Below the pieces are notes generated by a model. The model was not told the origin of the DNA, ran no database searches, and saw nothing but the letters and a program-made list of their open reading frames with translations. From Aquilaria yunnanensis (Eukaryota > Streptophyta > Magnoliopsida > Malvales > Thymelaeaceae), in NCBI GenBank assembly GCA_039654915.1, contig CM077595.1, forward strand, positions 49,073,501-49,137,500: 64,000 bases of DNA, written 5' to 3'. The first letter of the stretch is position 1. Each line of letters opens with the position of its first letter. Both the position numbers and the translations under genes were made by a program. Of this stretch, positions 9,338 through 21,285 are shown piece after piece.

Positions 9338-10970
9338 CTTCCAAGGACACTCCATTACGGTGCGAAGTAATCTACCTCTTAAGGATGTCATAAAGAAGGT
9401 GGATCATTCGGACCAATTTTCAACGTGGTGTATTGAGCCTGTTGAGTACGACATCATATATGAACCGAGGAAAGTAATAAAAGCTCAATCTTTAGCAGAT
9501 TTTATAGCTAAATTTCCAGAAACTAAGGATGCCTTGAGGAACCTTGGAGATGACAAACTCAAATGGGTGCTCTTCATAGATGGTGCTTTAGGTTCAGAAC
9601 ACCAGGGTGATGGTATAATACTCTGAGGACCCGAAGGAATGGAGGCATCAAAGTTAATCAAATTAGGATTTCATGTCACTCATAATATTTCCAAATATGA
9701 AGCTTTCACAGCAGGCCTACGATTGGCAAAAAGAGTCGGTGTAAAAAATATGAAGGCTTACAGGGACTCGTAACTATTTGTTAGGTAAATGATGGGGGAA
9801 TATAGAGCCAAAGACCTAAAATTGGCAAAATATCACGGCCTCATCAGTGAACAAATCCAAGAATTTTACAAGATACTGATAGGAAAGGTACCTAAAAAAA
9901 GAACATGGAAGCAGATGCATTGTCCAAGTCAAAACAATCTTCCAAAGTGCTTAATTGCTGGAGCATAGCCATAATGGCAGTCTTGACCACAGTAAATGGA
10001 TAGAAGGAACAAATAAAGGAATATTTGACAAATTCCTTATTACCTGAAGATCCCTAGGAAGTGGTGAAGGCTTGAAGGTGGTGGAGAAGATATTTTCTAA
10101 ATAAAGAAGAGTTGTATAGGCAAAGCTACTCCAACTACATACATAGATGCATTGGTGAAGAGGATGCCAAAGAAGTATTGAAGGAAGTCCATAAGGGGAT
10201 ATGTGGATCCCATATCGAGATGGATGCCCTCTCCATAATCCTACTTTGGCAAGGATATTTTTGGTCAACCAAAAGGAAGGATGCTCCGCAATTCATCAAA
10301 AGGTGCCCCAAGTGCCAATGACATTCGCCCATTCAAAGAGCACCTTTGAAAGTGATAACTTTGACAAACTACGCATACCCCTTCACCATATGGGGAATTA
10401 ACCTCATTGGCCCTATATAGCTCTTGGAGGTGTCAAGTTCTGCATCATTGTAGTAGACTGCTTCACAAAGTGGATCAAAACAGAACTTTTAGCAACAATT
10501 TCAGCCAAAGGCATTCAGAAGTTTGTTTGGAAAAGTATCATATGTAGATTTGGTTGTCTGAGGCTGATGGTAGCAGACAATGGTTCCTAGTTCATTGACA
10601 AAGGTTTCCAGGAATTCACCACGAACCACAGAATAAGACTGTACTTCACCCTAGTTGCCCATCCTCAAAGCAATAGACAAGTTAAAGTGAGCAACAGGAG
10701 CGTGAAAGATGGTCTGAAGAAAAGGCTGAATGAAGCCAAGGGAAAATGCCCTGGTAAACTACCCAGTGTACTATAGAGTTACCGAACAACCCCTAAGAAA
10801 GCTACTGGGGTATCTCCTTTTTCATTCATTTTTGAAGTAGAGGCTCTGATCCCTCTTAAAGTTATAAAGCCTTCCATAAGAATACAAGTATTTGACGAAG
10901 AAGGAAAAAACCTTGGCTTAAGAGACAAACTTTCCATGATTGACGAGCATAGGGAGATGGCCAAACTTAG
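9338..10970 (+). pseudogene. pol: Element D, part 1: decayed Tat RNase H and integrase
   Basis: The reading resumes at the gypsy RNase H tail (VRSNLPLKDVIKKVDHS-like), then an archaeal-type RNase H (LFIDGALGSEHQGDG, near 9570) and integrase (zinc module near 10190-10320, core near 10390-10700). Many stops and frameshifts interrupt it. It is cut on the left by A at 9338 and on the right by B at 10971; the reading continues at 22188. D is more AT-rich and much older than A, B and C. Its first 289 bases form an open fusion with the end of A's LTR (9273-9626). Confidence 0.87.
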
Positions 10971-11836
10971 TGATGGCCTGGGGCCTCATCGTTGTGAGTC
11001 ATGATGACTGTTGAAGAGACTTCTAGGAGGAAGAACGCCTGGAAGGTGGATCGCCCCAAGGAGAGTACCTGAAAAGCTGGTAAACAGGGTTAGGAGGCCC
11101 CCGGAGTGTTTTTCCGGGGGGGAGCCTCCGACGCCCAAGTTAGTGGTGGCCGGAAAAAGGAGAAAGTCACTAGCTCAAAGAGAAAGGCAGAAAAGTCTCG
11201 CCTGGTATTTTCTCAGAGTGTGGGAGCCGTATCTCCGGCCAACCAACCTCCTGTCAAGTATTTATTTCCTGTATATATAGGAATACCTAGCCCGTTCAGA
11301 TCATGACACGTGTGCGGTCGGATGCTCCTGAACTTCTGGGTGTAGGGGACAGATAGTTGGTAACCAGATGGCCTCGAGCCTTGTGCTGAGACGGGCCATG
11401 ATGTGATTCTGATGGCGTCTGCGCGTCAGGGCGGCTTTTTACGTCTGTGGTGGGACGTGTCAGAGGCTTCCTTAAATGCTTCCTTAAATGCTCCTGCCGT
11501 ACTCCTGAGGTCCCTGGGCGAGCTCGTCCTCTAGTTCGGACAGAGCCTCTTCGGGAAGCATACCCTCAGTTCGGGGGTTCCCAGTTCCAGGGGGTTCCGC
11601 CTTCGGGGATATCATGTTCGGGCAGCAATGTCTGGTGCCACTTTTCCGAAGGCGCACTGTTCACAACCTTGGGGGGCGAATAGAGTCCTCAAGTTTTACT
11701 GGCGTGCCAAGGCTCGGAGCTCTCCAGCTATCTCCCGAGGTGCATGATTCCACCTGTTCCCGGGAAGCGCCAGTTCTTCTGGCCATTGTTGTGGCAGGGT
11801 GTTCGGCCAGATTGAGGCGATAACCTTTGGCTATCA
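10971..11836 (-). repeat. Element B 3' LTR (866 bp)
   Basis: On the minus strand it starts TGATAGCCAAAGG and ends CCAGGCCATCA. A TATATATA box lies at 11272-11279 and a G-box CACGTG at 11307-11312 (minus-strand promoter). It lacks the 67-bp duplication of its partner. Confidence 0.95.
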
Positions 11837-11840
11837 CATG

Positions 11841-11850
11841 CCCCCCTCTG
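11841..11850 (-). other. Polypurine tract of element B
   Basis: CAGAGGGGGG on the minus strand, four bases before the 3' LTR, identical in place to that of C. Confidence 0.8.
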
Positions 11851-11919
11851 GAAAGCCGAAGTGAAGACTTCGGTTTGCATCTCTTTCCGAGGTTGTCGTT
11901 GGGAGTCTTGTTGGGAAGC

Positions 11920-12085
11920 ATAACCTGTTCCGAGGTCGCACCTTTTGCCCGAGGGTCTGGGCTGTTCGGCCTTGGCCTATTCTTTGGTGTCTCCAAGGCA
12001 AAGCCTGTACCGAAGATACACCTCTTGCCCAAAAGTCATGGGCTGTTCAGCCATAGCCTGTCTCTTGGTGTCCTCGAGGTGGCCT
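11920..12085 (-). repeat. About 80-bp tandem repeats upstream of antisense promoter (B)
   Basis: Two imperfect units share GACACCAA, GGCCGAACAGCCC-like, TCGGGCAAAAG and CTTCGGTACAGG pieces (minus-strand sense). They lie between the polypurine tract and the antisense gene promoter, as in A and C. Confidence 0.65.
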
Positions 12086-12380
12086 GCTTTTTATTTCTGC
12101 AGGTCTGATGGCCAAGCGCGTCAGACTGAGCGGCGCGTCTCCACTTTTCAGGGATGTCAAACGACGTGTCCCAATCAGGAGGTGTGTCCCGGTTTTCCAG
12201 GGACATTTGGGGAGGCACGTCCCCTATTTCTGCGCAGCGGTTGACACGCGGCTTCTTGCCATTGGAGGAGAGGCGCGTCATTTACAGAGGGCGCACCTTT
12301 TCGGGTGCAGCGGGCAGTTACGGCGATGGTTCGCCTCCAATGGGTACTTATGATCTCTTTTCGGCTACCCACCTTTGGCC

Positions 12381-12388
12381 TATAAATA
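12381..12388 (+). promoter_or_regulatory. TATA box of element B antisense gene
   Basis: GGCCTATAAATAGCCC on the plus strand lies 296 bp before the ATG at 12677, followed by a CT-rich stretch (CTGCTCTCTCTCTGC) typical of plant leaders. It is identical in C. Confidence 0.7.
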
Positions 12389-12676
12389 GCCCATTCCATC
12401 ATAAGTCCCACTTACTGTTTTTCTGCTCTCTCTCTGCTTTGCCCTCTGTTCTTGCGTTTTATCTTGCTTTCTGTGGCGGAGCTTCTTTAATCAGAGCTTT
12501 TCCTACCAACTTGCACGACGGCATCCTCAGGCAAATCTTTTGGTGGGTTTTGATTTCCAGAGTACTCTGATTTCTCTGTTTTTCTGAGTTTTTCTGGAAA
12601 ACTGTTGTTTTTTTCCAAACTCGTCTTCTGAGTTTTTTCTGGAAACTATTTTCTTTTCCATCTCAAACTCTTTTTC

Positions 12677-15025
12677 ATGTCTACGATGCCTGTTCCCGAG
12701 AGCTGGAAACCTCTTCTGGCCCATCCTTGCTGTACCACCCCCGAAAAACTAGAGAGGTGGAAGAAAAAATTCTTTCTTCCCTCTTATGCTGTGACCAGGC
12801 TGCCTCGTTCTAGCCATTTTGCTTTTTCAAACCGCGGCGACGAGGTTACCGTCTTCCGAGCCCAACTGAAGGCCGGACTTCGGTATCCTCCCCCGAAGGT
12901 GGTTTGCGAGTTCTGCCAATTCCATGGCATTGCTGTGAACCAACTTCCCCCGAACGCGTACTGCTATTTTAACGCCTACCTCTGCATGTGTGGCGTGTTC
13001 GGGATAGAGCCCCACTTCATCATTTTCATGCAGTACTACAAGCTCTACGTGGTCCCGAAGGGTGGCTTCTATTTCCTGCTGCCTCGGGGATCCGGGAGCA
13101 AAAAATTCACCTTCACCTTCGACACGAAGGATAGCTGGCGGGGGTGGCAGCCTAAGTTCTTTTTCCTGAAGGTGGATAAGAACTGGTCTGATGTCCCGAC
13201 CAGATGGGCTCAGGGAGTGCTGAACGCAGACGTCGTTGATCCGAGGATGCTGCTGACCCCACCGTTGGCTTCCATGTTCGCGGATTTCGACGCCCGCATT
13301 CGGGCAGTCGCTGACTGGGTTCCCGAGGTCTCTCCTCGTGCTCTTTACCCCTTTCCTATCAACTGGAGGTTGATGACCGAAGAAGTCCTTCGGGAGCTGA
13401 AAGTGGTTAAGGAGCACGAGACTGACCTCAATATGCCCGCTCCCGCCATCGCCGGGAAGGACTCCTGGCTGGTCAAGCTCCTTAAGGGGGAGACTTCTTT
13501 CGAATCTTTTGCCGAAAGTGAGTAATCTTCCACCCCTTTATATTTTTTCCTTGGACTTACGCTGATATTTCTTCTCTTTTTCAGAGATGGGCGATGGGCC
13601 TGCCGCCTATTACAAGGCCCTCTTTTCTGGCCAAGTGGAGAAGGGGGAGCAGACAAAGAAGGCGGCTTCCCGAAGAAGGAAGTCGACAGGTACGGGGCCC
13701 TCGGCGAAGCGAGCTAGGAAGGCTGTCCAGCCTCCTCAGCCAGAGCTTTCGGAAGAAGAAGCTGGCGAAGAGGCTGGTCTTGTTGAAATTTCACCGGCCG
13801 AGGTCCCCGCTACTTCCGCCGAGGTGCCTCCTCCCGACCTCGAGGCCCCCAGAAACACTGTAGTGGTAGAAGTACCTACTGTCGAGGAGCGGTATCGGCA
13901 GAAGGGTAAGGGTCTTTCTACCGAGGGGCCCGAGGTTCCCGAGGACACTATCTCCGAGGTTCCTCCAGGTATGCCTTCAGGCGAAGTTCAGCTCCTTTGC
14001 TTTTCGCAAATTTTTCTTCTACTCCTAACTTCCTTCTTACTTTCAGAGGAGCCCCTTGCTGCTGGCTGGAGGGCCATTCATGAGAGGAAACGGGCCCTTC
14101 GCGATGCCACAATCCCTGAGGGGAAGATCCCCTTGGAGCCCTTTTGGACAATCACGGAGGATATGAATTTGTTCTCCGACGATTGTCCAAAAATGACAAA
14201 GGAGATTTGGAAGGGGATGACCACTGACGCCTCCTTCCAGGCCATTGCGGCGGCTCACTCGAGGGATAATACCCTCGCCGCAAAAGTCACCGAGCATGCT
14301 GCTCAGGTATAGTCTTTACACTCTTTTTCCTCAATTTTCTAAGTGTTTAGACTTGTACTAACCTGGACTTTTGCCTTGCCGTAGCTGCTGGAGTACGCTG
14401 GTTACCTCCGAGTTTGGGTGGCCAGAGAGGCTGCCTCCAAGGATGCGACTTCGCGGGAACTTAGTGAAGCGAAGGCTTCGCTTGCGAAGGTGGTCACCAG
14501 CAACCAGCAGCTGACAGCGGATTGTTCTCAGCAAATCGCCGCCGTTCGGGAGGAGTTCTCGAAGAAGAGAGAAGAACTTGAAAAGGACTCCTCCCGAAAG
14601 ATTGCCGACCTCGGCGACCAAGTAAAGGGGCTGCTCGCCGCCAACGGAGATCTTGTCAAGGACAAGGCTGTTTCTGACAGTCTTGCGGCAAGGTTGACGG
14701 ATGAGAACAATGCTCTCCGAGCCGAGGTCGAGGCTCTGAAGAAGGAGTCCGGAGGGACGCTGGGGATAAGCGAGCTGGAGGAGGAGATTGCTGAGCTGAG
14801 GGACGAGCTCAACGACCTTGGCGTTCAAAAACATACTTCTGATCAAATGGCCAAGGTCGCCTTTCAGGACGGCTTCTGCCTTGCTCGGCACCAGGTCCTG
14901 CAGAGTTCCCAGATTTGGACCTCTCTTTTCTGGAGGGCCTAAATATTCCTGAGGGACCTCGGTGGCAGTGGTCCAAGGTCGAGCATCTGAAGCTTCCTGG
15001 TCTTCGTCCGCCCGGCTCTCCCTAG
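12677..15025 (+). pseudogene. Element B antisense gene, four exons; nearly intact (one 1-bp deletion)
   Basis: Exons 12677-13517, 13585-13968, 14047-14306 and 14385-15025; introns of 67, 78 and 78 bp start GTGAGT, GTATGC, GTATAG and end in CAG or TAG. Exons 1-3 join without a stop. Exon 1 (about 280 residues) is the Transposase_28-like domain with YCYFNAYLCMCGVFG, GGFYFLLPRGSG and FPINWRLMTEEV motifs. Exon 2 holds KKAASRRRK and an acidic tract. Exon 3 is a short conserved block (PFWTITEDMNLFSDDCPKM). Exon 4 is probably a coiled coil. One G is missing near 14907 against C, giving an early TAA at 14941. The function is unknown; a nuclear, DNA- or chromatin-linked role is only inference. Confidence 0.87.
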
Positions 15026-15149
15026 TTTGTTTTAGGGCTCCTCTTATTTTTCTCCTTTGTGCTCCTTCTTTGGGCACTTCTTTTGTAAGGCAGCGTTTGC
15101 TCTAAATGAACAATCTTTTGGCTAAGTCCTTTCTTGCAAGTTTCTTCAT

Positions 15150-15640
15150 TTCCACTGTCCCGAACACGTTTGCTCAAGAGACTTTCGGAAAACCTGCAAC
15201 CAAAGAAACTTTTTACCTTCCTTTGTCCCGAGTGTGCTCGCTCAAGAGACTTTCTGGAAAGTTTGTAAAAATTTGGCTAAGTCTTTTGCAGGCTTTTTGT
15301 TCCCTTTTATCCCGAACATGTTCGCTCAAGGGACTTCGGAAAACCTTCAGCCAAATTTTTCTGTCTTCCTATTGTCCCGAGCATATTTGCTCAAGGGACT
15401 TAGGAAAATTTTCACGAGATTGCTCATTTCCTTTTTTCCCGAGCACGTTCGCTCAAGGGTGTTCGGAAATTACCTCTGCTTTTGTTTTGGCATGTACTTT
15501 TGCGAGATTCTTGCTTTCCCTTTTTCCCGAGCATGTTCGCTCAAGGGTGTTCGGAAAATTTTCTCTGCATTGATTATGCCGAGTACCTTTGCAAGATTCT
15601 TGTTTCCCATTTTTCCCGAGCATAGTGGCTCAAGGGACTT
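15150..15640 (+). repeat. Palindrome-core tandem array of element B
   Basis: Seven cores of the form CCCGAACATGTTCGCTCAAG recur near 15158, 15225, 15311, 15375, 15438, 15526 and 15617, with spacers of variable length. The array lies between the convergent stops of the antisense gene (15025) and pol (15794). Confidence 0.85.
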
Positions 15641-15793
15641 CGGGAAGTCACATCTGCTTTTTTCGTGGCGAGCACCTTCGCAGAATTCTGTCTTGGACAA
15701 TTTGGTATACTTAAAAACTTTTCTCAAGACCATTCTTCTCCAGACCATTCTGTACTTAGAATATTTCTTGTACAATATCTCCTCCGCTCAACC

Positions 15794-18682
15794 TTAGGCG
15801 TAGAATTTTTTCAAGGCGTCTGAATGCCAAGTGTTTTTCAATTCTATGCCTTCGGCGTCGCCAAGCTTGTACACGCCTTTTCGTACTTCGGCGAGAACCA
15901 GATAAGGTCCTTCCCAATTTGCGTGAAGTACTCCGTGAGATGGCCTTCGGGGTGCAAAGTCGGCCTTTCGGAGAACGAGGTCTCCTTTTTTGATTTCTTT
16001 TGGCTTGGCTTTTAAGTTGATAGCCGCGGCCACTCTTTGCTAGAAAGCTTTTCTTCTCAGCTCGGCTATTTCTCTGTGTTCGGCCACAAGGTCGAGCTTA
16101 GTTCTCAGACCGAGGTCATTTCCACCTTCATCAAATACTTGTACCCGTATTGAAGGCTGAACTATCTCTATTGGGATAATGGCCTCTGTTCCGAAGACAA
16201 GTGAGAAGGGAGTTTCCCCTGTGGCTCTTCGTGGCGTCGTTCGGTAGCTCCACAATACACTTTGGAGTTCTCCTGGCCATTTCCCCTTGGCTTCCCCAAG
16301 TCTCTTTTTCAGGCCATCTTTTATGGTCCTGTTTGATACTTCCACCTGCCCATTGCTTTGGGGGTGAGCTACTGGGGCGAAGTGCATCTTTATTCCGAGG
16401 TCGCTGATGAATTCCTGGAATCCTTTGTCTATGAACTGGGATCCATTATCAGCTACTAGTACCCTCGGTATGCCAAATCTGCATACGATGTTCTTCCATA
16501 CGAACTTCTGCACTTCTTTTGCCGAGATAGTTGCTAGTGGTTCTGCCTCTACCCACTTTGAGAAATAGTCCACTGCTACCACGCAAAATTTCACGCCTCC
16601 GGGCGCTGTGGGGAGTGGCCCAATAGGGTCTATACCCCAGACTGTGAAGGGCCAAGGATAGTCTGCCGACGTTACCATTTCCGAGGGTATCCTCTGGATT
16701 TTTGCATGTCTCTAGCAACTACCGCATTTCTGGACGAACTGCCTTGCGTCCTTTCTCAGGGTAGGCCAGAAGTATCCTTGGCGGAGTATCACTGCTGCAA
16801 GGGCATCAGTTCCAATGTGCGAGCCGCACATGCCTTCGTGAACTTCTTCGAGGACCATCTCAGTATCCTCTTCGCCCACACATCTCTGCAGCGGATTTGT
16901 ATATCCTTGCCGATATAACTCTTCACCAATCAGGAAGAATCTTCCGGCGTGTCTTCGCAGTCTTGCAGCATTGCCGGCGTCTTCGGGAAGCTCATTCTCT
17001 GCGAGGTATCTCTTTATGGGGTCCTTCCACCCTGATCCCGAGGTCGTTACGCTTAGCACGGAGATGCTTGGATGGTCTAGCACCTCGGTGTATGTTTTGG
17101 ACTTCGCTAAGCAATCTGCCTCAGTATTATTCCGCCGGAGTACATTTTCGATCCGCACGGCGTCAAACTCTTGGATGAGTTTTGTTACCAGCTCATGGTA
17201 TTTTGCCAAGATTGGGTCCTTCGCCCCATAATCTCCTGCCGTCTGCCGAACTACCAGCTGGGAATCGCTGTGAGCCCTTAAGTTTCTCACGCCAATCTTT
17301 CTGGCCAAGCGTAATCCCGCTATGAGGGCTTCATACTCAGCCACATTATTGGTGACGTTGAAGCTGAACTTGATAGCCTTCATCACCTTTAGGCCTTTGG
17401 GTCCTCTGATAACTATTCCAGCTCCCTGGTGTTCGGACCCCGAGGCTCCGTCAACATGCAAGGTCCATTCTGGCTCACCTTCTTTCGGATCTGAGTGGTT
17501 CTCCTCAGTGGTGGGTATTTCGGCGATAAAATCTGCCAATGCTTGGGCTTTTATGGCCTTCCGAGGCTCATACGTGATTTCGTGTTCGCCAAGCTCTATG
17601 CACCACTTGGAGAGCCTTCCCGAATGATCAACTCTCTTCATAACATCCCGTAGTGGTAGACTACTTCGGACGATGATGGGGTGAGCCTGGAAATATGGTC
17701 GCAGTCTTCTTCCTGCAAGCACCAAGGCGTATATAGCTTTTTGAAGCAAAGGGTACCTTACTTCGGCGCCATGCAGGGACTTGCTGACGTAGTAGACCGG
17801 CCATTGTTTCGGCCCTTCTTCTTTCACCAGGACCGAGCTCACGGCCTTTTCTGTGACGGCGAGGTACAGTACGAGGGGTTCTCCCTCCCAAGGTTGTCGC
17901 AGAGTCGGCAGGCTGGCCAGGTAGACTTTGAGTTCTTCCCAGGCCTTTTGGCAATCTTCGTCCCAAGGATGATTGTTTCTTCCGAGGTCGCCTTCCATCT
18001 TTGCTGCCTTTGTGGGGACTTTGAAGAAAGGTCTACACCTATCTCCGTACCTGGAAATAAACCTGCTCAGAGAGGTTATTCTTCCGGTTAGTCTCTGCAC
18101 GTCCTTGACTGTGGCAGGAGTTCGGAACTCAAGCAGAGCCTTAATCTTCTCAGGATTGGCGTCGATGCCTCTTTCGGATACCATGTACGCAAGGAATTTT
18201 CCCGAGGTCACGCCGAAGATACACTTCTCGGGATTAAGGTGAATCCCGAAAGCTCTGAGCTTTTGGAAGGTTTCCTCCAAATCTGCAACGTGGTAGCCGG
18301 GCAGCTTGCTTTTGACTATCATATCATCAACATATACCTCCATGTTTCTCCCCATTTGGTCCTTGAAGACCTTGTTCATCAGTCTCTGGTAGATGGCTCC
18401 TGCATTTTTGAGCCCGAAGGGCATTCTGACATAGCAGTACGTTCCTCCCTCGGTGATGAAGGCAGTTTTCTCTTCATCTTCGGGGTCCATCCTTCTCTAA
18501 TGGTAGCCGCTGAAGGCATCTAGGAAGCTCAGGAGCCCGTATTCAGCCGTTGAATCTACCAGTTGATCTATTGGCGGGAGGGGAAATGAGTCTTTCGGGC
18601 AAGCATCGTTAAAGTTTCTGAAATCAATGCACATCCGGAGTTTGCTGCTACCTTCTTTTGTGGCGATGACCACATTGCTTAA
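15794..18682 (-). pseudogene. pol: Element B pol: RT, two RNase H domains, integrase (stops)
   Basis: Reading from 18682 down to the stop at 15796: RT (YVDD near 18320), degenerate gypsy RNase H, archaeal RNase H (VDGASGSEHQG near 17440), integrase zinc module and D,D-35-E core (near 16640-16350). The order and lengths match A. In-frame TAG codons at about 18495, 16711 and 16038 each replace a CAG seen in another copy. A one-base deletion near 18683 shifts the frame from protease to RT. The longest open part is 16712-18490 (592 codons). Confidence 0.92.
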
Positions 18683-21285
18683 CATTCGGGGTACTTTACC
18701 TCCCTGATAACTTCAGCATCCAATAGGCGCTGGACTTCGGTTTTCACGAAGTTGCTTTTGTGGGCTGAGATGCTTCGTTTCTTTTCCCTGATAGGTTTTG
18801 CTTCCGGGCTTACTTTGAGGCTGTGCTGTATTATGCCAGGGTTCACTCCTGGCATGTCTTTCGGAGAGTAGGCAAACAGATCTTTATTTTTCAGCAGAAA
18901 GGATACAAGATTTTCCTTGTCACCTTTGGCCAAGCTCTTCCCTATTCGGGTAGATTGTCCTGGGACAAGATCTACTGCTTCCGTTTCTGCTTCTGCGGGA
19001 TTTCCTTCTTTGCCTTTCTCCTGCGCCTTTGCCTCCACCGTTTGTGTAGAGTTATTTGCCGGAGCCTTTCGTGCTTTTACCTTTCTTACCTCGGCTTGGT
19101 CGATGAAGACCTCTGCATCTCCATCCTTGGTGGCGAATGTGACAGTCAAGTACTTCACATCGGGGCGAATGTGCAGGTTCCCCTGAGTCTGCCTTCCAAG
19201 GATGGCGTTGTACGAAGACGAGACGTCCATGACGATGAATCTTGCCATTGTGGACGCGTACAACTCAGCTGCTCCGTCTACCGAAGTGCCTTTCATCATC
19301 AAGGGGAGGTCGATCCATCCGAGGACGGGTAGTTCGGATGGCCCAACGCCGAAGGTGGGCGTGGTGACAGGTTTAAGCTCGCTGCTGGAGATGCCCAAGC
19401 TCGGCAGTAAGTGCGAGAATAGGACGTCAGCATTTGAGCCATCATCAAGCAACACTCTCTTGACGTCCCAGTTCCCTATTCTCGCCATTATCAGCAGCGG
19501 GTCGTCGTGGGGGAAGACGACGGTGGAGCCATCTTTGCGAGCCAGTTTCTTTGATGGACTTTGATACTCCATAACTGCAATTTCTCTGGCCTTCCGCTTT
19601 CTTTCCGAGGATGGGAGCCCCGTGGTGATGGTTTGGATGACCCCTACTGGAGGTGGAAGGCGCCTTTTTGGACTTCTGTTTCTCCGCCTGTCGGAGTCAT
19701 AGTCCTCATTTTCGGCCCTCTCTTCCTCCTATTTTCTGCCTTTTGGGGAAGGCATCCGCAGGTATTTGCGAAGTTGGCCCTGTTTGATCAGCGACTCTAT
19801 GTACTTCTTCAGCTGGAAGCAGTCTTCGGTGTCATGACCGTGGTCGCGATGAAACTGGCAGAACTTCTTGGCATTCTTCTTATTATCGGCGGCCATGGCC
19901 TTTGGCCGCCGAATCTGCATCCCTTGCCTTTCCAGCGCCATGAGAATGTTGGTCCGTGTCGTGCTCAAGGGGGTGAAACTTTGAGGTTTCCTTCCTCGCA
20001 TTCGTCGTGGTCGGCCTGTGTGTTCAGAAAGATGCCGAGCTTGCTGACTGGACCCTTCGGCGCGGTGATGATCAGACTTCGGCCCCGCCATCCTCAATTC
20101 CTCGGCTGTCATGTGCTGCTCTGCCCTTCGGTAAAATTCTCCGAGGGTCTCCGGGGGGTCCTTTGAGAACTCGTAGAACAGCTGTGAGTCACGCCGAAGG
20201 CCCCGTGTCATAGCGAGGATGTGGATTTCAGGCCGGAAGTCCGGGACGTTGAGTGCTTCCCTGTTGAATCGTTCGACATAGTCTCGGATTGTCTCTCCGT
20301 TTCTCTGCTCTATGTCGAACATCTGCACAGGCATTTTGGCCGTCAGCCTGCTCCCAATGAACTGCTGGGTGAAGGCTGTGGACAACTCCTGGAACTCAGT
20401 GATAGTCCCTGGGGGCAAGGAATTGTACCATGCTGTTGCTGGGCCTGTGAGGGTGACTTCGAAGCATTTGCACATGGTAGCGTCATCAGCTCCGTGCATT
20501 ATCATGCTCCGTCTGTACTTCGTCAGATGGGCCTGTGGATCAGTCCGGCCATCATAGATCTCCAGCCTAGGCACTCTGAAGTCGCCTGGCATAGCTACCT
20601 CAACGACGGCGCGAATAAACGGGGAGTCATCTTCGTATAATGCCCCCGACAGCCTGTCCCAAACGGGTTTTCTGGCCACTTGCTTCTCCACTCTGTCCAG
20701 CCATGCCAACATCCTTTCCATAAGCGCAGTGGCGCTAGGACCATTTTCACGGGAGGGAGATCGACGGCGCCTCTTCGGGGAGCGAGTTCGGCGCGGAGAG
20801 GTCAGGGACCTAGCCTCGGGCGACGAACTGCTTCGCTATGAGACTCTCGGTTGCTTGGACCCGGTTTGTCCCACAGTCCGTTTCCCGAGGGCTATATCTT
20901 CTGTGGATGATTCTCCGTAAGGCTCTCCACTTCCTGAACTGCGGTATGTAGACTTGGGGCTTCTCTCCCGAGGGCGTGCTGATGAGGAGGGTTTCTGGGC
21001 CTGTGACTGCTGTGGCCATCTTCGGTCGATCTGCTGAGTCATTTCAGCAACGACCGAGCGCTGAAAGTCCCTCAAGAAGCTCATGGTGATTACCAGAGGG
21101 CGGTCTTCCTCGGGCGTAAAAGTCTATGGGAATGTCTGCTCAGCGGTCGGTTGTATCTCAGGCGTAGACGAGGACCTTGGGAGTCCCTTGTCCTTAGAAC
21201 GCCGAGTCTCAACGACGGCGATTTGCGAGCGGGTTCCCACAGACGGCGCCAAATGATGGCCTGGGGCCTCATCGTTGTGAGTCAT
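18683..21285 (-). pseudogene. gag-pro: Element B gag-protease, starting in the LTR
   Basis: The frame can be followed from an ATG at 21285, inside the 5' LTR, through the primer binding site and an MSFLRDFQRS block (from 21084). The gag capsid region, zinc knuckle (FCQFHRDHGHDTEDC, near 19840) and protease (LLDDGSNADVLF, near 19440) follow. Stops interrupt it at 21126 (GAG to TAG), about 20836 (CAG to TAG) and about 19730 (GAG to TAG). A six-base in-frame deletion removes two residues near 19080. Without these changes it would be one continuous frame. Confidence 0.87.
21232..21251 (-). other. Primer binding site of element B
   Basis: TGGCGCCGTCTGTGGGAA on the minus strand, two bases after the 5' LTR. 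The TGGCGCCGT start matches the end of plant tRNA-Asp, but the following bases do not match well, so the primer tRNA is not settled. Confidence 0.8.

Noticed and set aside
17322..17627. Many 60-170 codon frames opposite to gag-pol (for example 823-1284, 17322-17627, 19202-19564)
   Set aside because: They mirror the coding strand in GC-rich codons, carry no motif and lose their frame at different places in different copies. They are shadows.
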